64,000 nt of DNA. Source: Flavobacteriales bacterium (GTDB lineage Bacteria > Bacteroidota > Bacteroidia > Flavobacteriales_F > PHOS-HE28). This document shows positions 15,737 to 22,969 of the stretch, one piece after another. Under the pieces are notes generated by a model that did no database searches, was not told the DNA's origin, and saw only the letters and a list, made by a program, of their open reading frames with translations. The translations under genes and the position numbers were made by a program. How positions within the stretch are numbered: position 1 is the stretch's first letter; the number at the start of each line of letters is the position of its first letter. The stretch lies in contig JADJVC010000001.1 of NCBI GenBank assembly GCA_016710685.1, positions 62,001 through 126,000 on the forward strand. Reading direction: 5' to 3'.

Positions 15737-17185
15737 CTATTGCCGCGCCACTACCACACGTTGCAGTTGCCTGCTGCCGTTCTGCTCAAGCTCCAATAAG
15801 TACATGCCATCTGCAACGGCATTAAGGTCCATGCGGTGCACCGCAGCCATGGGCAGCACAGTTTTTACCAATGCGCCTTGCACTGAGTATAAGCGCAAGG
15901 TGCTGCCGGGTTGTACGCCGTCCAAGGAAATGTTCAGGAAGTCATTGGCAGGGTCGGGCCAAACACGGAACCGGCCTTCTTCATTTTCTGTGATCGCATT
16001 GAATTCGCCGATTTGGAAATCCGTGCTGTAGGTGGTGCCGGCGTAGTCCACCTGAAATTGCCAGTTGCCCGTTGGCCAAGTGGAGTTCACCACGTTGACC
16101 CATTGCGTATATGCCGTGGCGTAGTAGGGCCAAGGCGAAGTCCAGCTCCATTCTTCGAACAGCCCGTCGGGGCTGATGTTACGCATGGTATGAACGCTGG
16201 CCGAGTCGAGGTCGCGGTAGTAGATCTTGAAGATGATGGAGTCCCCGACGTTGAAGCCGGTCTGCTCGTACGTGATCTCGGGCGTGGGACAATTGTAGTT
16301 GTCCAGTGTGGAATAGTGTGTGGAGATGTGGTTGACCTGCGGAATTGAATAGGCCGGTTGGACCGCCCACCAACTTTCGGTGCCATTCATGCTGTTGCAC
16401 GGCCCCGCATAAGGGTCCACCACATTGTTGTTGGCGTCCATCACTTGAAAATGCAGGTGGGGATAGCTGCTGCTCCCACTGCTGCCGGCATTGCCGAGAA
16501 ATTCCCCGGCCACTACCGTTTCGCCGATGCCTTTCGCGGTAACCGTGCCGGACTTCATGTGCCAATACCACGATTCGGAACCGTCGGAATGTTCCAGCAC
16601 GATACCGTTCCAATCGGGACTTCCCGTGTTGCTGCACATCCGGTCGAAGTATCCGTCGCGCTTGTTGATGATCACACCGTCCGCTGCGGCGATGATCTCC
16701 ATGTTCTCCTCGTCCATCTGTTTCCATCCATAGGGCCAGTAGACCACGTCCGTTCCCGCATGGTTCCCGCTCGCCCAATCGTACGTGCGCGTGCCACAAT
16801 CGTAATCCAGCACATGGTTGTTGGGCAACGGATCATGGTCCACCCCGAAACGCACGGCACTGTATCCGTAATCGTCAAACCCCGCGCGGGCCTGCGTTGG
16901 CCAGATGAACAGCGGGTGGTTACCGCCTCGGTCCACCTGCGGAAGTTCCGGGTGCTCGGCATGTACATGCTGGGCGTTCCGCTGATTTTCCAATGAAACC
17001 TCCTGCTGTTGTTCCAGCGAAATGCACGGTGCGTTTTCCACGGAAGGCGTGCCAAGGAAGCCTTTCCACCCGCTCGTACCGCTCGGTTCAAGGGGCTGAA
17101 GGTTTTGTGCCTCGGCGCCTTTCCATGCAGTGAGCACCAACAAAGTGCAGGCGGTCATGCGCCAAAATGCAGTTTTCCGTTTCAT
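15737..17185 (-). CDS. Secreted M23 metallopeptidase with T9SS sorting domain
   Basis: 482 residues. Signal peptide in the first ~26 residues (TACTLLVLTAW...AEA). The catalytic LytM/M23 domain has the zinc site HAGTDVVYWPYG (H-x3-D) and SYPHLHFQV (H-x-H), with the GNAGSSG turn; such enzymes cut peptidoglycan peptides or, in predators, foreign proteins. A beta-sandwich follows and the last ~75 residues (FRVWPDPANDFLNISL to LQRVVVARQ) are a T9SS type A sorting domain, so the protein is exported across the outer membrane. An earlier in-frame ATG exists at 17242, but 17185 starts the signal peptide and is preferred. Confidence 0.88.
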   Translation of the reverse strand: MKRKTAFWRMTACTLLVLTAWKGAEAQNLQPLEPSGTSGWKGFLGTPSVENAPCISLEQQQEVSLENQRNAQHVHAEHPELPQVDRGGNHPLFIWPTQARAGFDDYGYSAVRFGVDHDPLPNNHVLDYDCGTRTYDWASGNHAGTDVVYWPYGWKQMDEENMEIIAAADGVIINKRDGYFDRMCSNTGSPDWNGIVLEHSDGSESWYWHMKSGTVTAKGIGETVVAGEFLGNAGSSGSSSYPHLHFQVMDANNNVVDPYAGPCNSMNGTESWWAVQPAYSIPQVNHISTHYSTLDNYNCPTPEITYEQTGFNVGDSIIFKIYYRDLDSASVHTMRNISPDGLFEEWSWTSPWPYYATAYTQWVNVVNSTWPTGNWQFQVDYAGTTYSTDFQIGEFNAITENEEGRFRVWPDPANDFLNISLDGVQPGSTLRLYSVQGALVKTVLPMAAVHRMDLNAVADGMYLLELEQNGSRQLQRVVVARQ

Positions 17186-17279
17186 TTCGGCGAGTTTTAT
17201 CCGCCGAAAGTAGACTTTCTGATAGTCTCTGTCCATCCCCAAAAGGGGGGATGTGGTATTTTCTGCAAATCATTCCGGC

Positions 17280-17951
17280 CTAGAACCGGCCGATCTTCAA
17301 CGTTACCCCGGCATTGAAGCCTCGCAGCGCGTCCTTCGGAGTTTCCGGTAGGGTGATGTCCGAAGTGTAGCGGTACGAAACTCCAAGGCCCAACCGCACC
17401 AGCTTGATCATGCTGAGCTCTAGCGCGATGCCTGGTTCAATAACGAAAAAGGCCTGTGCATCGCCGGTATTATACCGGGTTGGGCCGTTCGGTCGTCCCA
17501 AGCGGCTTTCGTAGGTCTCGTAAACCGCTCCACCAGCGCCGATGATCACCGGTAAGGTAACGTGTATGGCACTGCGGTAGGCGATCACCGGCTCGATCAA
17601 CAAGCCGCCATAGCCCATGCGGAATTGGCTGGTGTGCCGGACGAAAATGCCTTCCTCCGCAAGATGTGAATCGTAGGCCGTGTTCGGTACGTCCGTCACC
17701 AGGCCAAAACCGGCGAATCCGAGTGTCACCCGATGGTCGATGATCCAGCCGCCACGCACGCCGGTGAGCAGCGCATCTTGGTCCATCACGCGTGTGTAAT
17801 GCGCCGAAAGACCGCCCCAACCTCCGTTCGAGCGGCCGCTACCGGAGCCGATAAGCGTGTGCATGGGCAAGGTGTCGGTCTGGGCGTTCAGAAGGACCGG
17901 TAACGCAATTGCAAAGAGGAAAGCGGCGAAGGGAAATGGTTTGTGTCGCAT
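17280..17951 (-). CDS. Outer-membrane beta-barrel-like protein, uncharacterised
   Basis: 223 residues from the preferred ATG at 17951 (an in-frame ATG at 17972 is also possible). A clear signal peptide (FPFAAFLFAIALPVLLNAQ) is followed by alternating polar/hydrophobic stretches with many Gly and aromatic residues, and the chain ends in GVTLKIGRF, a terminal aromatic typical of outer-membrane barrels. I do not recognise a named family. It stands alone between the M23 peptidase and the NUDIX gene. Confidence 0.75.
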   Translation of the reverse strand: MRHKPFPFAAFLFAIALPVLLNAQTDTLPMHTLIGSGSGRSNGGWGGLSAHYTRVMDQDALLTGVRGGWIIDHRVTLGFAGFGLVTDVPNTAYDSHLAEEGIFVRHTSQFRMGYGGLLIEPVIAYRSAIHVTLPVIIGAGGAVYETYESRLGRPNGPTRYNTGDAQAFFVIEPGIALELSMIKLVRLGLGVSYRYTSDITLPETPKDALRGFNAGVTLKIGRF

Positions 17952-18013
17952 GGTGCGGTGTTGTTTGCCCATATGACAAACACATCGCTGGAAACCCCTA
18001 TGCGGTCGAAAAA

Positions 18014-18586
18014 TTAATTCTTCCCATGCCCCACCAATGCTCCTTCCAGCACCAGCAACTGCACCTTCAACACCGCTGCCACCGTGAGGCTGTCCCGCAC
18101 TTCACCCCGCTGCACCATGGCGTACAGCTCCGCGAACGGCAATTTGCGCTGCTCCAGCTCCTCGTCATGATCCGGCTCCGGAGCATGAAAGGTGAGGCCC
18201 TGTGCCACGAAGATGATGGCCTGCTCGTCGCTGGCGCTGTTGCTCAGGTCCATTTGCAGGATCTCCGTCCATTGGTCCGCCTCAATGCCCACTTCTTCAC
18301 GCAGCTCGCGCTTGGCACTTTCCATTGCCGGGATGTTGCGGTCTCCGCCGCCTTCGGGCATTTCCCAACTGTAAGCTTCCATGGGGTAGCGGTACTGCCC
18401 CACGATCCAGGTGTTCATGTCCTCATCCAGCGGGATCACGCCCACGGCGAGATTCTTGAAGTGGATCACGCCGTATACGCCCTGCTTCCCGCCGGGGTCG
18501 ATCACTTCGTGGTGCGCCACGGAGATCCAGGGGGTTTCGTACGCCAATTTCTCGCTCAGGGTGGTCCACGGACCGCGCTTCTTCAT
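18014..18586 (-). CDS. NUDIX hydrolase (ADP-ribose pyrophosphatase-like)
   Basis: 190 residues. The Nudix box is clear: GGGDRNIPAMESAKRELREE followed by VGI, giving G-x5-E-x7-R-E-x-x-E-E-x-G-I with the metal-binding glutamates. Preceding QYRYPMEAYSWEMPEGG matches the ADP-ribose/ADP-sugar pyrophosphatase branch (NudF-like), which hydrolyses ADP-ribose to AMP and ribose-5-phosphate. The start follows a CATCTTTG box by 4 bases. Confidence 0.9.
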   Translation of the reverse strand: MKKRGPWTTLSEKLAYETPWISVAHHEVIDPGGKQGVYGVIHFKNLAVGVIPLDEDMNTWIVGQYRYPMEAYSWEMPEGGGDRNIPAMESAKRELREEVGIEADQWTEILQMDLSNSASDEQAIIFVAQGLTFHAPEPDHDEELEQRKLPFAELYAMVQRGEVRDSLTVAAVLKVQLLVLEGALVGHGKN

Positions 18587-18590
18587 GCGG

Positions 18591-18598
18591 CAAAGATG
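18591..18598 (-). promoter_or_regulatory. Predicted -7 promoter box CATCTTTG
   Basis: On the minus strand CATCTTTG is followed by CCGC and then the ATG at 18586. It has one mismatch to TAnnTTTG. The 4-base spacing predicts a leaderless or nearly leaderless NUDIX message. Confidence 0.55.
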
Positions 18599-18615
18599 AC
18601 AACGGGCTTTGTTTT

Positions 18616-18720
18616 ACCGCAGAGGGCGCGGAGAACACAGAGGATCGTCATGGTGCTCTCCGGATTTTACCCCGTCCCTCGCGCCCGGCATTTCTCAGCG
18701 CTCTCCGCGCCCTCCGCGGT
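18616..18720. repeat. MITE-like element with 20-bp inverted ends (accgcagagg family)
   Basis: accgcagagggcgcggagaa (18616-18635) and ctctccgcgccctccgcggt (18701-18720) are inverted copies matching at 18 of 20 bases, giving a 105-bp element between the NUDIX and TonB-C genes. Single arms of the same family occur at 44718-44740 and 48815-48845. No gene inside. Confidence 0.75.
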
Positions 18721-18729
18721 TTCACTTCG

Positions 18730-19494
18730 TCATCTCCGCGAGGGATCCAGCCGGAACATGATGTCAAGCTTCATCACGCTGCGTACCAATTGGCCGTCTT
18801 TCACCGCCGGTTGCCAGCAGAGCATGCGCACCAGTCGCATGGCCTCCGCATCACAGCCACCGCCCAGGAAATTCAAGGTACGTAGATTGCTCACACTGCC
18901 GGTGGTCTCCACCGTGAATTCGATCGTGACCTTGCCCTGGATGTCCAAGCGGAAGGCTTCCGGTGGGTACTTCAGGTTTTGCCCCAAATAATTCGGCAAT
19001 TGGCGAAGCCCACCTTCGATCCGCGGGGTGGCCAAGGTGTCCGTTTCGCGATCGGTGTACAGCTTGTTCGATGCATCCTGGGGCAACGTGCTTTCCAGCG
19101 GCGGACAAGCTTTTTTCTTCGCTTGCAGCTTGGTGTACTTCTTCGCGTTGAAAGGGATCATGATGCTATGGTCCTTCTCGAAGACCGTGCCGTTCGCCGA
19201 GGCGGGCCTCCAGCGGAGCATGCGCGCCAAACGGAGTGCTTCCGCATCGCAGGCGGGGTCCAACGGCAGGCTTACGCGCGCGTTTTGCACGGAACCGTCC
19301 TCCAGTATTTTGAAACTAATTCCCACCTCGCCATTCAGCCCAGTGGCTAATGCTTCCTGCGGAAAATGCTGCTCCTGCTCCAGGAACCAGTTCACGGCAT
19401 CTTTGCCGCCCAACGGTTCGGGCGGGGTGAAGTCCTGCGCGGAAGCAAGCGTTGCCAGAAGGAGGAAAAAGGGGGGGAGAAGTATTCGCGCCAT
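18730..19494 (-). CDS. Periplasmic protein with two TonB C-terminal domains
   Basis: 254 residues from ATG 19494, where a signal peptide begins (ILLPPFFLLLATLASAQ); earlier in-frame starts would run into the divergent gene. Two similar TonB_C modules follow: FPQEALATGLNGEVGISFKI...DAEALRLARMLRWRPA and YPPEAFRLDIQGKVTIEFTV...DAEAMRLVRMLCWQPA. TonB normally has one such domain after a membrane anchor and proline linker and passes energy to outer-membrane receptors; here the anchor is replaced by a cleavable signal peptide and no ExbBD genes are near, so this is a soluble double-domain variant of unknown role. Confidence 0.83.
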   Translation of the reverse strand: MARILLPPFFLLLATLASAQDFTPPEPLGGKDAVNWFLEQEQHFPQEALATGLNGEVGISFKILEDGSVQNARVSLPLDPACDAEALRLARMLRWRPASANGTVFEKDHSIMIPFNAKKYTKLQAKKKACPPLESTLPQDASNKLYTDRETDTLATPRIEGGLRQLPNYLGQNLKYPPEAFRLDIQGKVTIEFTVETTGSVSNLRTLNFLGGGCDAEAMRLVRMLCWQPAVKDGQLVRSVMKLDIMFRLDPSRR

Positions 19495-19501
19495 GGTCCC
19501 G

Positions 19502-19509
19502 TAAATTTG
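19502..19509 (+). promoter_or_regulatory. Predicted -7 promoter box TAAATTTG
   Basis: A perfect TAnnTTTG match followed by only CAGC before the ATG at 19514. No good -33 box was seen. It predicts a leaderless transcript for the Smr gene. Confidence 0.6.
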
Positions 19510-19513
19510 CAGC

Positions 19514-20104
19514 ATGGCCGCCAAACCAACATTCGTCCCCGGTGATGAAGTTTCCTTCCTGAACGAGGTGGGCGGCGGCATGGTGTTGTCCCTGGTGGGC
19601 AAGGACCACGCCAAGGTACGTACGTTCGATGGCTTCGAGTTCGCAGTGCCGCTGAAAGAACTTGTGATGCGCGCCCAAAATTCCAGTTATGCCGTAAGCG
19701 ACCACCACGCCCAGCTTCGCGCCAGCGACGACCGCATGATGGAGCGCATTGAGCGCAACAAAGGTCGCGGTGGCTCATCGGCAAACGGCGGAACTGCCCC
19801 CAAACCCGTGGCCGACCCGCAAACGGTGGAGGTGGACTTGCATCTCCACAAGTTGGTGGAGGACGAAAGCAAGTTGAGCGATGGTGAAAAACTCAGCTTT
19901 CAACTCGATTTTTTCGAGCGCCGCTTGAACACGGCCATCCGCGAACGCAAAAAGCGCGTCATAGTGATACACGGCGTGGGCGAAGGGATTCTGCGCGAAG
20001 AAGTGCGGAAGACCCTGCAGTTCTACGAAGGCGTCCGTTTCGATGACGCCGACCCGCGCAAATACGGCTACGGCGCTACGGCTATTGAGATTTTGCATTA
20101 TTGA
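19514..20104 (+). CDS. Smr domain protein (MutS2-like C-terminal endonuclease domain)
   Basis: 196 residues. The N-terminal part (PGDEVSFLNEVGGGMVLSLVG...VRTFDGFEFAVPLKEL) looks like a small beta-barrel; the C-terminal ~90 residues are a Smr domain, with EVDLHLHKL (the D-L-H-x-H motif), LDFFERRLNTAIRERKKRVIVIHGVGEGILREEVRKTL (H-G-x-G motif) and GYGATAIEI. Smr domains nick or bind branched DNA or RNA. The short form with an N-terminal barrel is common in Bacteroidota. The RNase P RNA gene follows on the same strand after 54 bases. Confidence 0.88.
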   Translation: MAAKPTFVPGDEVSFLNEVGGGMVLSLVGKDHAKVRTFDGFEFAVPLKELVMRAQNSSYAVSDHHAQLRASDDRMMERIERNKGRGGSSANGGTAPKPVADPQTVEVDLHLHKLVEDESKLSDGEKLSFQLDFFERRLNTAIRERKKRVIVIHGVGEGILREEVRKTLQFYEGVRFDDADPRKYGYGATAIEILHY

Positions 20105-20158
20105 GCGTTCGTTGCGCAGGGGCCCGAAGTGGAGACCTGCGAAGAAGTTCATTGACAT

Positions 20159-20588
20159 CCTGCGCACTGCTCCGCCGTTCTTTCCGCCGCATGGCGGGGA
20201 GGGAGGAAAGTCCGGGCAGCAAAGGGCACCGTGCTTCCTAACGGGAAGGGGCGCCGCTGGTGACGGTGGCGTTACGGAAAGTGCCACAGAAAGGGAAACC
20301 GCCGATCGTTGAAGTTGAAGTGAAGGCCCGCCTTCGCCAAGGCTTCGGCGAGGCAAGGATGAAAAGGTGGGGTAAGAGCCCACCAGTGCCCCGTGTGAGC
20401 GGGGCAGCTTGGTAAACCCCACGGGCTGAAAGACCAAATAAGCTGGAACGCCTGCCGCAAGGCAGGCTAAGCGCGGCCCGCGTGATCCAGCGGGTAGGTC
20501 GATAGAGGCCGTGCGCGAGCACGGTCCCAGATAGATGGCGGAGGTCCGCCGCAAGGTGGATACAGGATCCGGCTTATAGGTGCGCAGG
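20159..20588 (+). ncRNA. rnpB: RNase P RNA (bacterial class A)
   Basis: Catalytic RNA that matures tRNA 5' ends. The outer helix P1 is visible: cctgcgcac (20159-20167) pairs with gtgcgcagg (20580-20588). Conserved regions appear in order: gaggaaagtccgggc (CR I), gccacagaaa, ggtaagagcccacc, ggtaaaccccacg, the agatagatggcgg segment and acaggatccggcttatagg (CR V, including the tRNA CCA-contact region). Length of about 430 fits. A terminator hairpin follows directly. Confidence 0.96.
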
Positions 20589-20597
20589 CTTTTTTGC

Positions 20598-20628
20598 AAA
20601 GGCCCCGGCAGCAATGTTGGGGCCTTTT
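20598..20628 (+). terminator. Hairpin terminator after rnpB
   Basis: aaaggcccc (20598-20606) pairs with ggggccttt (20619-20627), and four T follow the stem base. It ends the RNase P RNA transcript. Confidence 0.8.
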
Positions 20629-20804
20629 GCGATTTAAAGCCTTACCACGCGCTCAGGTTTTTGCAGAGCATGCGTGCCGTAGGGATGTGCGATCTGCATA
20701 GGGCCTCTGGCCCGCCTCAAACGCTGTGAATCTAATTCCGTGTTTTGGACGGGAGCTCAATTCTTTAATGGGTTGTATAAAAGTGCGGAGGGAGTGGCTA
20801 GGGT

Positions 20805-22139
20805 TTAATTCCTATTGAACACCAGAGGCTTTGCAGGTGTAGTCTCGCGGATGTGGATCATTCCATTGAACTGCTCTTTGGCGATAATCCGGTCGGAACA
20901 TCTCTTGTAATTCATGAAGACTGCTCCGATATCATAGGTCCGCTGTGGCGTTGTAAAAATGGGGTCATCAGTAGCGGAGAGGTCCATGAAGAACGCTACT
21001 TCCTTGGTTGTGTCAAAAGAGTTCGTCAACGTGTTCCTTTTGGATGGCGGTACCGTGCATGCCATCCGTCCTTTGTACATGTGCTTCCGCCGGAACACGT
21101 ATTTGTAAGCCGTGCCATAAAGCGTGTTAGGTCCCTTGAAGGCTTGGAAGGAACCTTCGCTGAAGGTGAACCCGACCGCGTAATACTTCTCGTTGTAATC
21201 GTCCTTCAAGTATCCACCCATGGGGCGCATCACGGAGTTGTTAACGATGGACTGGTTGATATGTCCGTTGTGCGCCCAAATGAACATTTTCGACTTCCGC
21301 TCCTGCTGGATCTGATGGATGTTGGCGGCCATGCAACTGTCGCGGAAGTTGTAGCCGGGGGAGAGGTTCTTTACCGCTTGGTCGAAGTTGTCAGAGCAGT
21401 GTTGCATCGTCAGGAACCGCGCGCTGGACGAGCTGGTTCGAATGGCCTCTTCATTCGTATTCAGCCAAGCCTCAAGGAGGGAATGCATCTGGTTCAACGT
21501 GTCGGAATAGTGCTGGTCCTTGTCCTGAAGTTTGTGGTAAAGTTCCAGTTCGGAATGTTGGACCACCGGGCTGATGATGGCTTGCAGTGCTTCCTTGTTC
21601 CCGATGTTCAACTTGCCGATGGACCGGCTCAAATACTGGATGGGTGTATAAAAATTCTGCATGTCAAAGCCGTAGAACAGAACCTTGTCATCCTGCGCCC
21701 TTCCGGCGTTAAAGTCCTTGATCCAAAGTACAAGCTCCTTCATCTCTGCGTTCTGCCAAGTCCAGAAATCGAAATGCCTTAGAACGGAATCGATGTCACC
21801 GATGCCGGAATCGACATAGTCATTGATGGAACTGCATCCTCCGAACGAGTCTTCGATCCCGAAAATCCTATATCCGTGGTTCTGCACCAAATATTTGAAG
21901 GACTCCCGCTTGATGTCGAAGAACTCCTTTGTCCCATGTGTTGCTTCCCCCATGCCGAACACCAGCACATCGTCAAAACCGGCTTTAGACCGGAAGAAGT
22001 CGAAATAGAGGTTGGGGGCGCTTTTTTCGAAAGTATAGATTGTTTCATCGGAGGATCCGATCTGCACTACCTCTTGGGAATCGGCCTTGCCAAAAAGGCA
22101 TGCCATGAATAAGATGGAAAGGGGAGGTGCGATGGTCAT
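20805..22139 (-). CDS. Erythromycin esterase family protein, secreted
   Basis: 444 residues with a signal peptide (PLSILFMACLFGKADSQ). The family motif VFGMGEATHGTKEF, with the glutamate and histidine used in catalysis by EreA/EreB, is present, as are GYRIFGIEDSFGG (second glutamate region), GFDMQ, the MFIWAHNGHI histidine motif near the middle, and the PMGGYLKDDY segment. Ere enzymes open macrolide lactones in the cytosol; exported Bacteroidota homologues are mostly of unknown substrate, so resistance should not be assumed. The gene begins the accessory stretch 20.8-25.4 kb and looks less GC-rich than its flanks (not computed). Confidence 0.85.
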   Translation of the reverse strand: MTIAPPLSILFMACLFGKADSQEVVQIGSSDETIYTFEKSAPNLYFDFFRSKAGFDDVLVFGMGEATHGTKEFFDIKRESFKYLVQNHGYRIFGIEDSFGGCSSINDYVDSGIGDIDSVLRHFDFWTWQNAEMKELVLWIKDFNAGRAQDDKVLFYGFDMQNFYTPIQYLSRSIGKLNIGNKEALQAIISPVVQHSELELYHKLQDKDQHYSDTLNQMHSLLEAWLNTNEEAIRTSSSSARFLTMQHCSDNFDQAVKNLSPGYNFRDSCMAANIHQIQQERKSKMFIWAHNGHINQSIVNNSVMRPMGGYLKDDYNEKYYAVGFTFSEGSFQAFKGPNTLYGTAYKYVFRRKHMYKGRMACTVPPSKRNTLTNSFDTTKEVAFFMDLSATDDPIFTTPQRTYDIGAVFMNYKRCSDRIIAKEQFNGMIHIRETTPAKPLVFNRN

Positions 22140-22170
22140 GCAGGTGTGAAGGCGAGTCTTGGGTATTGTT

Positions 22171-22244
22171 ACAGTTGGACAGACTTCGCAAGTCTACTCC
22201 CCATACCGATAATGCCCAATCACCTTGTAGCCGAACAAACAATC
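22171..22244. repeat. 74-bp direct repeat, copy 1 (detached DUF1287 gene 3' end)
   Basis: Matches 22429-22502 at 69 of 74 bases. The copy contains a decayed 3' end of the DUF1287 gene (codons for the final KVIGHYRYG). The remainder of the 22140-22451 gap holds the 120-bp repeat below and no gene. Confidence 0.85.
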
Positions 22245-22310
22245 GCTCGGCCTCCCGCAAGTGTTCCAGCCTTCCACATCGTGCGTTTCCACTTGGCTGG
22301 ATCCCCAATC

Positions 22311-22430
22311 TCTACCGCAAGTCTTCCCAGCCAACCAGAGATGGGGTTCCAGCATACTTAGCTGGGGCGACTTGTGGCAGCTCAGTCGTAGCGTACGGTC
22401 GCGTACCTGGAAGTCTTCAGACTTCAACAC
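22311..22430. repeat. 120-bp dispersed repeat, copy 1
   Basis: Aligns without gaps to 24171-24290 at about 100 of 120 bases. The ends (gcaagtcttcccagc and ctggaagtcttcagact) are imperfect inverted repeats, as in a MITE. It abuts copy 2 of the 74-bp repeat. Confidence 0.8.
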
Positions 22431-22502
22431 AGTTGGACAGACTTCGCAAGTCTACATCCCATACCGATAATGCCCAATAACCTTGAAGCTGAACAAACAA
22501 TC
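22429..22502. repeat. 74-bp direct repeat, copy 2 (in-place DUF1287 gene 3' end)
   Basis: Covers the stop and last ~17 codons of the DUF1287 gene plus about 23 bases beyond, including the small palindrome gacttcgcaagtc. It is the source or partner of 22171-22244. Confidence 0.85.
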
Positions 22503-22880
22503 CTCAAGCACTTGCCCCGCACCAATGTTGTGGACCATCAAATGCCTTTTGCCATCCGCAGCCTTCCGGTTTGACACAATGCCAATGTGCGTGATGCCGC
22601 CTCCCAAGTTCCAACAAACAAGGTCTCCCGGCAGGTAGGTTTTCGGATCTTGGAGAAGGTCCAGCTTCCTGTAGGCGCGGATCACAACATCGGTACACAC
22701 GCCCTTGCTTGCCGGCACATCACCGTTCGGGTAGTCCAGCTTGAAGTAGGATGGATCGTAATGCACCGTTTGCTTCGTGAGCACTTCCGCAGAATCTGCG
22801 AGCTGGGTGTAGAAGTCAGTTTGACCTGAAACCGGAATGAGGGATAGTGACCAAAGCGATAGGAAGAGCAGAATTCTCAT
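22452..22880 (-). CDS. DUF1287 family protein, apparently with an internal deletion
   Basis: 142 residues with a signal peptide (LLFLSLWSLSLIPVSGQ). It starts like DUF1287 (VHYDPSYFKLDYPNGDVP, KGVCTDVVIRAYRKL) and ends like it (YLPGDLVCWNLGGGITHIGIV, HNIGAGQVLEDCLF, GHYRYG). From memory of the family, a central block of roughly 40-50 residues with HEDM and NIDHRRVPNL motifs belongs between RAYRKL and the DPKTYLPGD segment, and it is absent here while the frame is kept. The Cys and His of the NlpC/P60-like site (Cys in GVCTD, His in THIGIV) remain. Periplasmic; function unknown. The 3' end is duplicated downstream. Confidence 0.8.
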   Translation of the reverse strand: MRILLFLSLWSLSLIPVSGQTDFYTQLADSAEVLTKQTVHYDPSYFKLDYPNGDVPASKGVCTDVVIRAYRKLDLLQDPKTYLPGDLVCWNLGGGITHIGIVSNRKAADGKRHLMVHNIGAGQVLEDCLFSFKVIGHYRYGM

Positions 22881-22969
22881 CGTGCAGGAGTTATGCTACC
22901 CCCCTGTGTAATGGGTAACGGGCAAGGACACCGGAGCGTATTCACTCAAGTCCCGGTGTTGTCTTACCC

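Noticed and set aside
20805..22139. Macrolide resistance by erythromycin esterase
   Set aside because: The exported form and broad family make the substrate unknown; only family membership is supported.
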